Counted from the stretch's first letter, positions 35,001-42,242 are shown. The stretch is 64,000 nucleotides of DNA from JBLUOA01 sp048060095 (GCF_048060095.1 NZ_JBLUOA010000001.1:1488001-1552000); one strand, 5' to 3'. Program-made: numbers and translations. Notes: generated by a model from the letters alone, not told the origin.

Positions 35001-35721
35001 CACCGGCGAATACGAAACCGGCGCGCTGGGCGAAATCTTCATCGACATGCACAAGGAAGGCGCAGGCTTCCGTGCGATGATGAACAACTTTGCCATCGCG
35101 GTGTCGGTTGGCCTGCAATACGGTGTTCCGCTGGAGGAGTTCGTTGACGCCTTCACCTTTACCAAGTTCGAACCAGCCGGAATGGTGCAGGGCAATGACA
35201 GCATCAAGAATGCAACGTCGATCCTTGATTACATCTTCCGCGAGTTGGCGGTCAGCTACCTTGATCGCACCGATCTGGCCCATGTGAAGCCGGAAGGCGC
35301 AAGCTTTGACGACCTTGGTCGCGGCGAAGAAGAAGGCGTGTCGAACGTCCAAGAGGTCAGCGAAAACAACGCCTCGAAATCGCTGGAAGTGCTGAAACAA
35401 ATCAGCTCCACCGGATACCTGCGCAAGCGCGTTCCGCAAGAACTTGTCGTCCTGCAGGGCGGGGCGGGGGCCACGGCGCTTGACGGCGCGGTTGACCCGG
35501 TCTCAACGCTGCAAACGCTGGTCCCGGAAACGGCCGGGGCCGTCAAGGCCGCCGCGTCGACTGCGATGGCATCCGGCACCGTCAGCATGGACGCCCGGAC
35601 CAAGGCGAAAATGCAGGGCTACGAAGGCGATCCATGCGGAGACTGCGGAAACTACACGCTGGTTCGCAACGGAACTTGCATGAAATGTAATACCTGCGGG
35701 GCGACCTCTGGTTGCTCGTAG
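32035..35721 (+). CDS. nrdJ: Vitamin B12-dependent ribonucleotide reductase (class II)
   Basis: 1228 aa. Reduces ribonucleotides to deoxyribonucleotides with adenosylcobalamin, independent of oxygen. Visible: N-terminal TWIN-type region absent; substrate/active-site parts MLATQRAAPNSPQWFNTGLH, QPHACFIQSVGDDLV (redox Cys), FKYGSGTGTNFSSLR, NPCSEYMFLDDTACNLASMN (radical Cys and Glu of the NxCxE loop), VIAPTGTIGLVMDCDTTG. The C-terminus (about 1190-1228) has paired cysteines GDPCGDCGNYTLVRNGTC and CNTCGATSGCS that likely act as the thioredoxin-facing redox tail. Only a weak ribosome site precedes ATG 32035. Single reductase in the window. Confidence 0.96.
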   Translation: MKIERKFTQAGRDAYATIDFTKTVSEIRNPDGTIVFRLDEVDVPTSWSQVASDVIAQKYFRKAGVPARLKKVREKGVPEFLWRSVPDEDALAELPEEERLGGETSSRQVFDRLAGAWCYWGWKGGYFTTEDDARAYFDEMRYMLATQRAAPNSPQWFNTGLHWAYGIDGPGQGHYYVDYKSGKLTKSKSAYEHPQPHACFIQSVGDDLVGDGGIMDLWVREARLFKYGSGTGTNFSSLRAANEALSGGGKSSGLMGFLKIGDRAAGAIKSGGTTRRAAKMVICDADHPDIEEFINWKVIEEQKVASIVAGSKMHERCLNDIFAAIGGWDGAVDDAYDPKVNDGLKEAVKAAKKQAIPETYVKRVLDYAKQGYSSIEFPTYNTDWDSEAYSSVSGQNSNNSIRVTDAFLKAVKDDADWELIRRTDGKIAKTIKARDLWEQVGHAAWACADPGIQYHDTVNAWHTCPEDGQIRGSNPCSEYMFLDDTACNLASMNLLTFYKDGAFQAEDYMHATRLWTLTLEISVTMAQFPSKEIAQLSYDFRTLGLGYANIGGLLMNMGYGYDSDEGRALCGALTAIMTGVAYATSAEIAGELGAFAKYEKNAKHMLRVIRNHRIAAYGKTSGYEDLEVKPVPLDHASCPDQSLVSLAKSAWDEALKLGEKHGYRNAQSTVIAPTGTIGLVMDCDTTGIEPDFALVKFKKLAGGGYFKIINRSVPAALEILGYGSAQIEEIIGYAVGHGTLGNAPGINHTALIGHGFGSAQIEKIEAALPSAFDIRFVFNQWTLGEEFCTGTLGIPAAKLNDPAFDLLRHLGFTRADIDAANDHVCGTMTLEGAPHLDPQHYHVFDCANPCGKKGKRFLSVDSHIHMMAAAQSFISGAISKTINMPNDATIEDCQEAYELSWSLGVKANALYRDGSKLSQPLAAALVEDDDDAEEVLATGSAQEKAAVLAEKIIEKVVIKEVARGREKLPERRKGYTQKAIVGGHKVYLRTGEYETGALGEIFIDMHKEGAGFRAMMNNFAIAVSVGLQYGVPLEEFVDAFTFTKFEPAGMVQGNDSIKNATSILDYIFRELAVSYLDRTDLAHVKPEGASFDDLGRGEEEGVSNVQEVSENNASKSLEVLKQISSTGYLRKRVPQELVVLQGGAGATALDGAVDPVSTLQTLVPETAGAVKAAASTAMASGTVSMDARTKAKMQGYEGDPCGDCGNYTLVRNGTCMKCNTCGATSGCS

Positions 35722-35813
35722 GGAACACGGGGCGGGTGCGCTCGCCCCTGACGCGGATCAGGCCGCAGGCAGAATACCGGGCGGTACAAACGATGAGCCT
35801 GATCAGCGAAACT

Positions 35814-35846
35814 GGGGTGCTTTCGGGCACCCCTTTTTCTTTTTTC
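35814..35846 (+). terminator. Intrinsic terminator after nrdJ
   Basis: GGGGTGC / GCACCCC stem, TTTCGG loop, followed by a strong T-rich tail (five T, C, six T). About 93 bp after the nrdJ stop. Confidence 0.9.
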
Positions 35847-35921
35847 GGTGGCCCGTTCTGATTGCGGAGTGATCTGGATTCTCCTAACGATTAGAGAACT
35901 GAACCCGATAAGGACGCGCCT

Positions 35922-36959
35922 ATGCTGACGGTCTATTCTAAAAAACACCGGCTTCGGGATTCCAAAGGCGAAATTCATGGCGGAGAGATCGTTCCCCCAT
36001 TCGAATGCCCCCGTCGGGCCGATATCGTTCTCGATCGGATCAATGCCGTTGGGCTTGGCGAAGTGATTGAACCAAAGGACTACGGACTCGACCCGGTGCA
36101 TGCCGTTCACGACGCCGGCTACGTTTCGTTCCTGTCGACCTGCTGGGACGAATGGGTTGCAGAAGGGTTCGGAGGTGAGGCAATCGCGACCTCGTGGCCC
36201 GGTCGCACCATGAACGCGCCTCACATCCCGCGGAACATCGACGGCAAGGTCGGATATTATGCACTGGCAAGCGAAACTTCGATATCCGAAGGCACTTGGG
36301 AGGCTGCGCTTGCATCCAAGGACGTTGCATTGGAGGCGACGGAACACGTCTTGGCTGGCAACGGCGCGGCGTTCGGGCTGTGCCGACCGCCGGGCCACCA
36401 CGCAGCGCGTGATCAGTTCGGCGGTTATTGCTTTTTGAACAACGCTGCCATCGCCGCGCAACATGCACGTGCGAAGGGCGCGGAGCGGGTCGCGATCCTC
36501 GACGTTGATTTTCACCACGGGAACGGGACGCAGGACATCTTCTACGACCGTGACGATGTGTTCTTCCTGTCCCTGCACGGTGATCCGCTTGATGCGTTCC
36601 CCTATTTCCTCGGCCATCGGGACGAGGTCGGCACGGGGAAGGGCGCGGGGTTCACCGCCAATTACCCGATGCCGCCGGGGACGGAGTATTCCGCCTGGAA
36701 GGCAGCGCTTCAGGACGCGCTTGACCGGATCGCCAAAGCGAAGTGCGATTTTCTGGTCGTTTCGCTTGGAACCGACACGTTCAAGGACGATCCGATCAGC
36801 TTTTTCAAACTCGGCTCTGATGATTTCACCGATTATGGTGCGCTGCTTGCGGGTTTGAACCTGCCCACCGTTTTTTTGCTAGAGGGCGGATATGCCGTCG
36901 ACGACATCGGTGTGAACGTGGTGAATACCCTGACCGGATTCGAAAACGCCCTTCGTTAG
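35922..36959 (+). CDS. Acetylpolyamine amidohydrolase (histone deacetylase superfamily)
   Basis: 345 aa. The sequence closely follows Mycoplana acetylpolyamine amidohydrolase: GGEIVPPFECPRRADIVL at the start, GEAIATSWPGR, LCRPPGHHAARDQFGGYCF, ILDVDFHHGNGTQDIFY. Catalytic His159/His160, zinc ligands Asp196, His198 and Asp285, and the transition-state Tyr324 in EGGYAVDDIG are all present. Likely releases acetate from acetylated polyamines in the cytoplasm; a different small acetamide substrate is possible. Alone on plus between nrdJ and the quorum-sensing genes; convergent with the next gene, stops 6 bp apart. Confidence 0.9.
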   Translation: MLTVYSKKHRLRDSKGEIHGGEIVPPFECPRRADIVLDRINAVGLGEVIEPKDYGLDPVHAVHDAGYVSFLSTCWDEWVAEGFGGEAIATSWPGRTMNAPHIPRNIDGKVGYYALASETSISEGTWEAALASKDVALEATEHVLAGNGAAFGLCRPPGHHAARDQFGGYCFLNNAAIAAQHARAKGAERVAILDVDFHHGNGTQDIFYDRDDVFFLSLHGDPLDAFPYFLGHRDEVGTGKGAGFTANYPMPPGTEYSAWKAALQDALDRIAKAKCDFLVVSLGTDTFKDDPISFFKLGSDDFTDYGALLAGLNLPTVFLLEGGYAVDDIGVNVVNTLTGFENALR

Positions 36960-36965
36960 CGGAAA

Positions 36966-37451
36966 TCAGCCGTGCGTCAGTGTGATCGAAAGCTGCTTCA
37001 ACGCTTCGCGTTCCTCGGCGGATAGCTGTTCGGCGTCGACCGTTTCATCGTGAAGCTCAACGAACATTTCTGAAATCTGCGCGATCTCTGCATCGTCAAA
37101 GTCGCGGTCAGACCGCGCAAAGCTTGCCACCGACCGCGTGCCCCGACCGACATGGGCGGCGACAAATCCGTGCGACAGCCCGTGTTTGCGGGCTTTTTTC
37201 AGCACCGAATGCTCGTCCTCCGCCTCGAGATCCTTCCAAACCCGTGTTCCGGTGTTTTCGAATCCCCAGCGCACGGTCGGGTCGTGCAGGACCAAGCCGT
37301 TCTGCGAATAGTAATCCATCCAGTCCTGCGCGTAGGTCTGGAACAGGAATGTCGGCGTCGTGAACTTGATATGGAGCGCAATTGCATAGCCCGCCGGACA
37401 AAGTCCATCCAGTTTCGCCAGCACCGGGCTGATGCTTAGTTGTTGATCCAT
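36966..37451 (-). CDS. LuxR-type autoinducer-binding domain protein without HTH
   Basis: 161 aa from ATG 37451; in-frame ATGs at 37472 and 37490 are alternatives. Contains the acyl-homoserine-lactone pocket pattern W44, Y48, D57-P58 and W62 (DWMDYYSQNGLVLHDPTVRW) and the downstream SHGFVAAHVGRGTRSVASFARSD-type core. It ends at LSAEEREALKQLSITLTHG, which resembles only the first helix of a LuxR DNA-binding domain, so the HTH is missing. Divergent from an intact luxR homologue. Such proteins can sequester ligand or form inactive heterodimers; that role is inferred. Confidence 0.85.
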   Translation of the reverse strand: MDQQLSISPVLAKLDGLCPAGYAIALHIKFTTPTFLFQTYAQDWMDYYSQNGLVLHDPTVRWGFENTGTRVWKDLEAEDEHSVLKKARKHGLSHGFVAAHVGRGTRSVASFARSDRDFDDAEIAQISEMFVELHDETVDAEQLSAEEREALKQLSITLTHG

Positions 37452-37536
37452 GGGCGTTCCGATAACTCGCATTGAGGTTGCGGGTCGCAACCGCTATATC
37501 CTAGATTACCAGAATTACACATCGCGGGTGCTTTGA

Positions 37537-37571
37537 AAAGTTGATCTGGCCCCAAGACGAAATTCAACTTT
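37537..37571. promoter_or_regulatory. Inverted repeat before luxR start
   Basis: AAAGTTGA (37537-37544) and TCAACTTT (37564-37571) are perfect 8-bp arms with a 19-nt centre, ending 15 nt before the luxR ATG and touching AAGG at 37572. May be a dyad operator in the divergent promoter or a 5'-leader hairpin near the ribosome site. Confidence 0.45.
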
Positions 37572-37586
37572 AAGGTGCAACGCAGG

Positions 37587-38192
37587 ATGAACAGCGCGAT
37601 TGGTTCCTACGACTTTTCGGTCGTCGCGCCTGCCGGGTATTACATTGCACTGCGAGTCGGTTTTGCCTACCCGATGTCAGAACAAAACGCACTGCCCGCA
37701 CGCTGGGTTGAGACATATACCGAGCAGGGATTCATGCTGTTCGATCCGGTGATGAAATGGGTCTACGCCAACACCGGAACCGTGCGGTGGAGCGCGCTGA
37801 AGGATGATCCGCAGAAAATTCTGGAAAAAGCCGCGCGGTTCGGCCTGCGCTACGGCGTTGCGATCAGCTGCATCGACAAAAGTGCGCATGGTCAGCGCAG
37901 TTTCGGATCGTTCGCGCGGACAGACCGCGAATTTACCGACGCCGAAATCGACACCCTTCGGCAAAGCTTGCGCGCCCTTCACACGTCGATTGCGCCGCCG
38001 ACAAATCTGACCAAGGCAGAGCTTGAAGTCCTTGAGATGGTCAAGAACGGCCTGTTGATGAAAGAAATCGCAAATCAGATTGGCGTGTCACAGGGCGCGA
38101 TAAAACAGCGTTTGAAGAACGCGAAACTCAAGCTCAACGCGAAAACCAGCAGTCAGGCTGCGGCGCTCGCGCTGGAGTATGGATTGATCTAA
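37587..38192 (+). CDS. LuxR-family quorum-sensing regulator
   Basis: 201 aa from ATG 37587; GTG 37575 is an alternative. Ligand domain about 1-130 has the W/Y/D/P/W pattern (RWVETYTEQGFMLFDP, then RW at the pocket floor). HTH domain about 138-200: LTKAELEVLEMVKNGLLMKE, IANQIGVSQGAIKQRLKNAK, ending ALEYGLI. Upstream of luxI on the same strand, the standard receptor/synthase pair. It probably binds the signal made by the next gene and controls it; the exact signal length is not readable. Confidence 0.93.
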   Translation: MNSAIGSYDFSVVAPAGYYIALRVGFAYPMSEQNALPARWVETYTEQGFMLFDPVMKWVYANTGTVRWSALKDDPQKILEKAARFGLRYGVAISCIDKSAHGQRSFGSFARTDREFTDAEIDTLRQSLRALHTSIAPPTNLTKAELEVLEMVKNGLLMKEIANQIGVSQGAIKQRLKNAKLKLNAKTSSQAAALALEYGLI

Positions 38193-38254
38193 TTCGCCGA
38201 AATTTGTGGCTTTTGGCCCCGCTTGGAATGTGTCTTGGTTGAATTGGAGTTAAC

Positions 38255-38275
38255 AAAACCCGTGTTGCGGGTTTT
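38255..38275. terminator. Perfect inverted repeat between luxR and luxI
   Basis: Arms AAAACCCG and CGGGTTTT with centre TGTTG (21 bp in all), 30 bp before luxI. Could be a terminator of luxR with a short T end, or a lux-box-like operator: it is close in length to lux boxes but too near the luxI ribosome site for a standard activator position. Confidence 0.5.
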
Positions 38276-38304
38276 AATTCACTCTCCACTTAGGAGAGTA
38301 CACC

Positions 38305-38922
38305 ATGAAAAATATCACCTTCGACTTGTCCGAAATCCACATGCACGGAACGGCGTTTTACGACTACCTCGCCCTTCGCAAGCACTTCTTTGTCGATACG
38401 CTGGGGTGGGACATCCCCCATAACGACGAGGTCGAGATGGACCAGTATGACAATCCGCTGGCCCATTATTCACTTGTCCTGCGGGACGGTAAAGTCATCG
38501 GCGGCGCCCGTGCAATGCCCACGACATCGTCCTGGGGCGACTACACTTACATGCTGCGCGATGCGGTCAGCGGAAAGCTTGCCGACATACCGGATGAGGT
38601 CATGTCAAAAGAAATCGCGAACCCGAATGTCTGGGAATGCACCCGTCTCGTGATGTCTGAAGAGGTCAAATGCCATGCCGACCGCAGCGCGTGCCTGTCG
38701 CTGATCGTTGATGGCCTTGTCCGCGTGGCCCGCAAGCAGGGTGGCAGCGAATTGATGTCACTGTCGCCGCTATCCCTGATGCGTGCCTTGCGTCAGTTGG
38801 GCTATGACGCCAGCCGCATTGGAAAGCCGTATCTGAACCCCGGCGACGGGCGCAAATATGCGGTTTTGCGGATGCCAGCAGAACGGGCCGCAGCCCATGC
38901 AGAGGTGCGGGCAGTCGCGTAA
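38305..38922 (+). CDS. Acyl-homoserine-lactone synthase (LuxI family)
   Basis: 205 aa behind TTAGGAGAG. Makes N-acyl homoserine lactones from SAM and acyl-ACP. Family-invariant residues: Arg25, Phe29, Trp35 (LRKHFFVDTLGWD), Asp46 in EMDQYD, Arg69 in GGARAMPT, and Glu111/Arg114 in WECTRLVMS. Length is normal. Sits 112 bp downstream of luxR. Chain length and oxidation state of the product cannot be told from this view. Confidence 0.94.
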   Translation: MKNITFDLSEIHMHGTAFYDYLALRKHFFVDTLGWDIPHNDEVEMDQYDNPLAHYSLVLRDGKVIGGARAMPTTSSWGDYTYMLRDAVSGKLADIPDEVMSKEIANPNVWECTRLVMSEEVKCHADRSACLSLIVDGLVRVARKQGGSELMSLSPLSLMRALRQLGYDASRIGKPYLNPGDGRKYAVLRMPAERAAAHAEVRAVA

Positions 38923-38998
38923 GGGTTGTGTGGACAAGCTCCGGCGCGGGGGTGGCGCGTCGGAAAAGCCATGCGCAACACGGGGTTGCCTCGTGCGC

Positions 38999-39223
38999 CT
39001 AATTCTCCCGCCCGTGCGCCCTGAGGCGCGCGTGGAGGGCAGGCGTATCGGGATGGGCGATCTCTAGCGCGAACACGTAGGCATGGACGAGGAAAAAGCA
39101 CGCGGCGTCGATATCCGCAGCTCTCTCCGCCTCGTCAGCCGCTTGCCTGTAAAGCCCCACGAGCGCGGCGCGATCGTCGCGTTCGTGGGCGGCCAGAAGC
39201 GCGGCGTCGAGCGATCCGCTCAC
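38999..39223 (-). CDS. Conserved small protein downstream of the Rieske oxygenase
   Basis: 74 aa, MSGSLDAALLAAHERDDRAA at the start and ACFFLVHAYVFALEIAHPDT in the second half; helical, TPR-like in feel, with no membrane segment or metal motif. Its ATG overlaps the stop of the Rieske gene by 4 bp, so it is translated with it. I do not recognise a function. Confidence 0.75.
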   Translation of the reverse strand: MSGSLDAALLAAHERDDRAALVGLYRQAADEAERAADIDAACFFLVHAYVFALEIAHPDTPALHARLRAHGREN

Positions 39224-40371
39224 TCTGCCGCCATTGCCTTTGTTCGGTGGCCTTCAATACGCTCCGCCGCCCATGCGTGAAAGCAATGGGTCGGCCCGTC
39301 CATTGCGGGGGAGAAACGGCCACCGTCAAACAGTGGCGCATGGCGGCCTTTCTGCATCCCCTCGACGACAAAGACATCCTCAACAAAAACGGATTTCCAT
39401 TGCTGCGTGTTCTTCGCGCGAAGGGCGGGATCGGTGTCGTCGGTGGGGTAATAGATGTGCACATGCTCCACCGTTCGTTCCGGCCCGTGCGGGACCAGTA
39501 TGATCGAATAGACATGATCGCGATGCGCGCCGAGTAGAACGTTCGGATAGACGCACAGATATTCCGCCGCCGTATCCCATTTGTCGGATAGCCCCTGAAA
39601 GTCGGGGAAAGTGTTGCCGTCGTGGTCCTTCAACTGACGATAGACCAGCGTGCCTTGGCCGGAAAACTGGCCGGGCGCTTCGATGTTGTAGTGATCTTCC
39701 AGCCGGGAGTAGCTGTTAAGCCCCGGATGCACCCACGGCAAATGGTAGCTCTCGGCGTAGTTTTCGACGGCAAGCTTCCAGTTGCAGTTCACCTCAAGCT
39801 CAAACCGGCTGTCGGCACCGCCATGGAAGATGGGCTTTTCAAACTCCGCCCAGCGGGCCATTGCTCCGGCCATCGCGTCTTCGAATGCGGGGGCGTCGCC
39901 GGACATATTGATCCAGACGACGTCGCGCCACAGGTGGCTGCGGATTTCGGTGAGGCCAAGCGTCGATTTGTCGATCGCCTCATGCACATTGTGGCCGGGT
40001 CCGCCGACATGCGGGGTTGAGACCAGTTCGCCCTTATGGCTATAGCACCAGCTATGATAGGGGCAGCGGATCGCGCCTTCGATCTTGCGGGCCTCTTCGA
40101 CAAGGATCATGCCGCGGTGGCGGCAGGTGTTCTGAAAGACCCGAACGACGCCGTCCTTGCCCCGCATCAGTAAGATCGGAACGCCGAGGAAATCGACAGG
40201 TTTCGCATCGCCCGGTTCCGGCACATCGGCCCCCGCCGCTAGCCCCGCCCATGTTTCGAACAGCAGCGCCTCGCGTTCTTCGGCAAAGATTTCGGGATCA
40301 ACATAATGCGCGTTCGGTAATCCGCTGGCGCGGTCGATGGGTTGGTGAACACGACTTAGATCGGTGCGCAT
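39220..40371 (-). CDS. Rieske non-haem iron oxygenase, alpha subunit
   Basis: 383 aa from ATG 40371, behind GGAGG with 8-nt spacing. Rieske cluster ligands Cys83/His85 (CRHRG) and Cys103/His106 (CPYHSW). Catalytic iron site in NYAESYHLPWVHPG with a later Asp in FVEDVFVVEG. These enzymes hydroxylate or demethylate substrates using electrons from a separate reductase; none is adjacent here. Sequence is of the ring-hydroxylating/betaine-demethylase-like branch, but the substrate is open. Followed by a coupled 74-aa gene. Confidence 0.87.
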   Translation of the reverse strand: MRTDLSRVHQPIDRASGLPNAHYVDPEIFAEEREALLFETWAGLAAGADVPEPGDAKPVDFLGVPILLMRGKDGVVRVFQNTCRHRGMILVEEARKIEGAIRCPYHSWCYSHKGELVSTPHVGGPGHNVHEAIDKSTLGLTEIRSHLWRDVVWINMSGDAPAFEDAMAGAMARWAEFEKPIFHGGADSRFELEVNCNWKLAVENYAESYHLPWVHPGLNSYSRLEDHYNIEAPGQFSGQGTLVYRQLKDHDGNTFPDFQGLSDKWDTAAEYLCVYPNVLLGAHRDHVYSIILVPHGPERTVEHVHIYYPTDDTDPALRAKNTQQWKSVFVEDVFVVEGMQKGRHAPLFDGGRFSPAMDGPTHCFHAWAAERIEGHRTKAMAAE

Positions 40372-40473
40372 CGCAAATTCCTCCGTTGATCCTGATAAAC
40401 TCAACAGTAGCGTCGAGTTTTCATTGGGTCCGGTCAGGAAACGACCTACGATGCCGGGTCACGACATGAAAAT

Positions 40474-40501
40474 GGGGTGCAATAAGGGATTATCGCACCC
40501 C
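40474..40501 (-). terminator. Terminator of the sigma-factor gene
   Basis: GGGGTGC / GCACCCC with inner ATAA / TTAT pairing, just after the sigma gene stop. On the minus strand it is followed by ATTTT. Confidence 0.65.
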
Positions 40502-40509
40502 TTGTTTGC

Positions 40510-41022
40510 TCAATCTGCGTTGGCCAAAAGCTCTGCCACCGCGTCGCTTTCGGGTAGGTCGAGCGATTTTCGCAGCCCGTGCCGCGCGCGGGCAAGGCGA
40601 GACATGACTGTGCCGACGGGAACGCCGATCTCTCGCGCCATGTCGGCATATTGCGCCTGATCGCGTGCGGCGAGCGTTAAAAGACGAGCATGCGCAGGCG
40701 GAAGCATCTCGATGGCGCGGACCACATCCTGCGTGATCAATCTGCGATCTCCTCCGGCCGGGGTCGCTGGGGTGTCTTTCTCCTCCAACTCATCAAAGAC
40801 GCGGGGGGGGCGGCGTGACAGGTTCCGCACGGTGGTCATCAGGTAGGGCCGCAGATCTTCGATCTCGGTTCCGGTATCCATCCTCGCCCAGACTCGCAGT
40901 AGCGTTTCCTGCATCAAATCCTCTGCGGTGCTGCGGTCCCGTGTCAGGCGTCGTGCGGCGCGGGCGAGATCGGGCATAAGCTCCGTAAGGGCTTTGCTGC
41001 GATCATCCGATGTCCTGGGCAT
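40510..41022 (-). CDS. ECF-type RNA polymerase sigma factor
   Basis: 170 aa. Region 2 about 10-75 (AARRLTRDRSTAEDLMQETL, LRVWARM, LRPYLMTTVRN); region 4.2 about 105-160 (AIEMLPPAHARLLTLAARDQ, YADMAREIGVPVGTVMSRLA as the HTH). No anti-sigma gene is next to it, so its switch is unknown. Divergent from an EF-hand protein, with an ECF-like promoter in front of the latter. Confidence 0.92.
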   Translation of the reverse strand: MPRTSDDRSKALTELMPDLARAARRLTRDRSTAEDLMQETLLRVWARMDTGTEIEDLRPYLMTTVRNLSRRPPRVFDELEEKDTPATPAGGDRRLITQDVVRAIEMLPPAHARLLTLAARDQAQYADMAREIGVPVGTVMSRLARARHGLRKSLDLPESDAVAELLANAD

Positions 41023-41190
41023 GTGGTTCTCCTATTCCTCACAGCCCTAACATCGTTGCAATCTGACGGAGAACAAGCTGGGGGATTTTCGCCTGTGGGG
41101 AGGAATGGCCCTTTTTGGGCGACTTCCCGCAAATCCGGTCACCCCTGATCGGCGGCAGATTGCACGAAGCGGGTTGGTGCGCCGATGGCA

Positions 41191-41218
41191 GGGAATAATT
41201 CCCCGTCTATCCCGTCTT
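41191..41218 (+). promoter_or_regulatory. ECF-type promoter candidate for the EF-hand gene
   Basis: GGGAATAA at 41191 and CCCGTCTT at 41211 give GGAAT-N16-CGTCT, the layout used by many ECF sigma factors. The gene lies 61 bp downstream and the sigma gene is divergent, so the pair may be regulator and target. Confidence 0.5.
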
Positions 41219-41278
41219 TACTTGTGAGGGCCACGAAAGGTGAGCCTTCTTATCAGTAATGTCCAAGGAGACGAAAAC

Positions 41279-41524
41279 ATGAAACGTATCACACTGGCAC
41301 TCGGTTCTGTCGCAGCTCTGGCAATCTCGGCCACCGCAATCAGCGCTCAGACTGAGCTGGACAGCGATGGTGACGGGGTTCTTTCCTTTGCGGAGCTTCA
41401 GGCCGGCTACCCTGACCTGACCGAAGAAGTTTTTGCTGCAATCGACGCAAACGGTGACGGCACGGCCGACGCTGATGAGCTGACCGCAGCAACCGACGCA
41501 GGCGTTCTGCCGGCGATGGAATAA
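41279..41524 (+). CDS. Exported EF-hand calcium-binding protein
   Basis: 81 aa from ATG 41279 behind AAGGAGA. Signal peptide MKRITLALGSVAALAISATA with cleavage near ISAQ. Two EF-hand loops: residues 28-39 (DSDGDGVLSFAE) and 56-67 (DANGDGTADADE), both with the Dx(D/N)xDG pattern. Probably a periplasmic calcium-binding protein; partner unknown. Divergent from the ECF sigma gene. Confidence 0.9.
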   Translation: MKRITLALGSVAALAISATAISAQTELDSDGDGVLSFAELQAGYPDLTEEVFAAIDANGDGTADADELTAATDAGVLPAME

Positions 41525-41613
41525 GTCCACCACCGTTTCGGCGGCGTTATATCATGACGAGCTGATCCCCGCGTTTCGGGCACCCCAGTTCAGCTAAATA
41601 ACCGCCGAAACAG

Positions 41614-41643
41614 AAAACGGCCCGCCAAGTGCGGGCCGTTTTT
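41614..41643. terminator. Bidirectional terminator between EF-hand gene and ilvN
   Basis: ACGGCCCGC / GCGGGCCGT stem flanked by AAA and TTTTT; serves both convergent genes. A second pair of 10-bp arms (GTTTCGGCGG at 41535-41544, CCGCCGAAAC at 41602-41611) lies just before it. Confidence 0.9.
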
Positions 41644-41668
41644 CGTTTCTGGAACGGGTAGGGGGCGG

Positions 41669-42229
41669 CTATGCGCCGCGGGACAGGGCCGCAACCCCGG
41701 TTCGCGCGACTTCCATCAGGCCGAGCGGACGCATCAGGTCAGCGAAGGCATCGACTTTGTCAGGCGTGCCCGTAATCTCAAACACAAAACTTTCGAGCGT
41801 GGAGTCCACCACATTGGCGCGGAAGATATCCGCAAGGCGCAACGCCTCGACCCGCTTGTCGCCACTGCCCGTCACTTTGAACAGGGCGAGTTCCCGTTCG
41901 ACCGATGCACCTTCAACCGTCAGATCGTGAACCTCATGCACTGGCACGATCCGGCCAAGTTGCGCCTTGATCTGTTCAATCACCGACGGCGTCCCGGTGG
42001 TGACGATGGTAATGCGCGATCTGTGACCCTCATGGTCAATCTCGGCCACGGTCAGGCTTTCAATGTTATAGCCACGGCCCGAAAACAGCCCGATCACCCG
42101 CGCCAGAACACCCGCTTCGTTATCGACAACAACGGCGAGCGTGTGTGTTTCGATCAGGTCGGAGTTCGGGTCGCGGAGATCATAAGCCGATTTCTTCGAC
42201 GCGCCCTTTTTCAGTTTTAGTGCAGACAT
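41669..42229 (-). CDS. ilvN: Acetolactate synthase small regulatory subunit
   Basis: 186 aa from ATG 42229, with GGAAG 8 nt upstream. N-terminal ACT domain (about 30-105: TLAVVVDNEAGVLARVIGLF, SRGYNIESLTVAEIDHEGHR) binds valine for feedback inhibition; C-terminal domain about 110-186. The extra 25-residue basic N-terminus is common in alphaproteobacteria. Follows ilvB by 13 bp in the same operon. Confidence 0.95.
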   Translation of the reverse strand: MSALKLKKGASKKSAYDLRDPNSDLIETHTLAVVVDNEAGVLARVIGLFSGRGYNIESLTVAEIDHEGHRSRITIVTTGTPSVIEQIKAQLGRIVPVHEVHDLTVEGASVERELALFKVTGSGDKRVEALRLADIFRANVVDSTLESFVFEITGTPDKVDAFADLMRPLGLMEVARTGVAALSRGA

Positions 42230-42242
42230 TTGCAAAGCTTCC

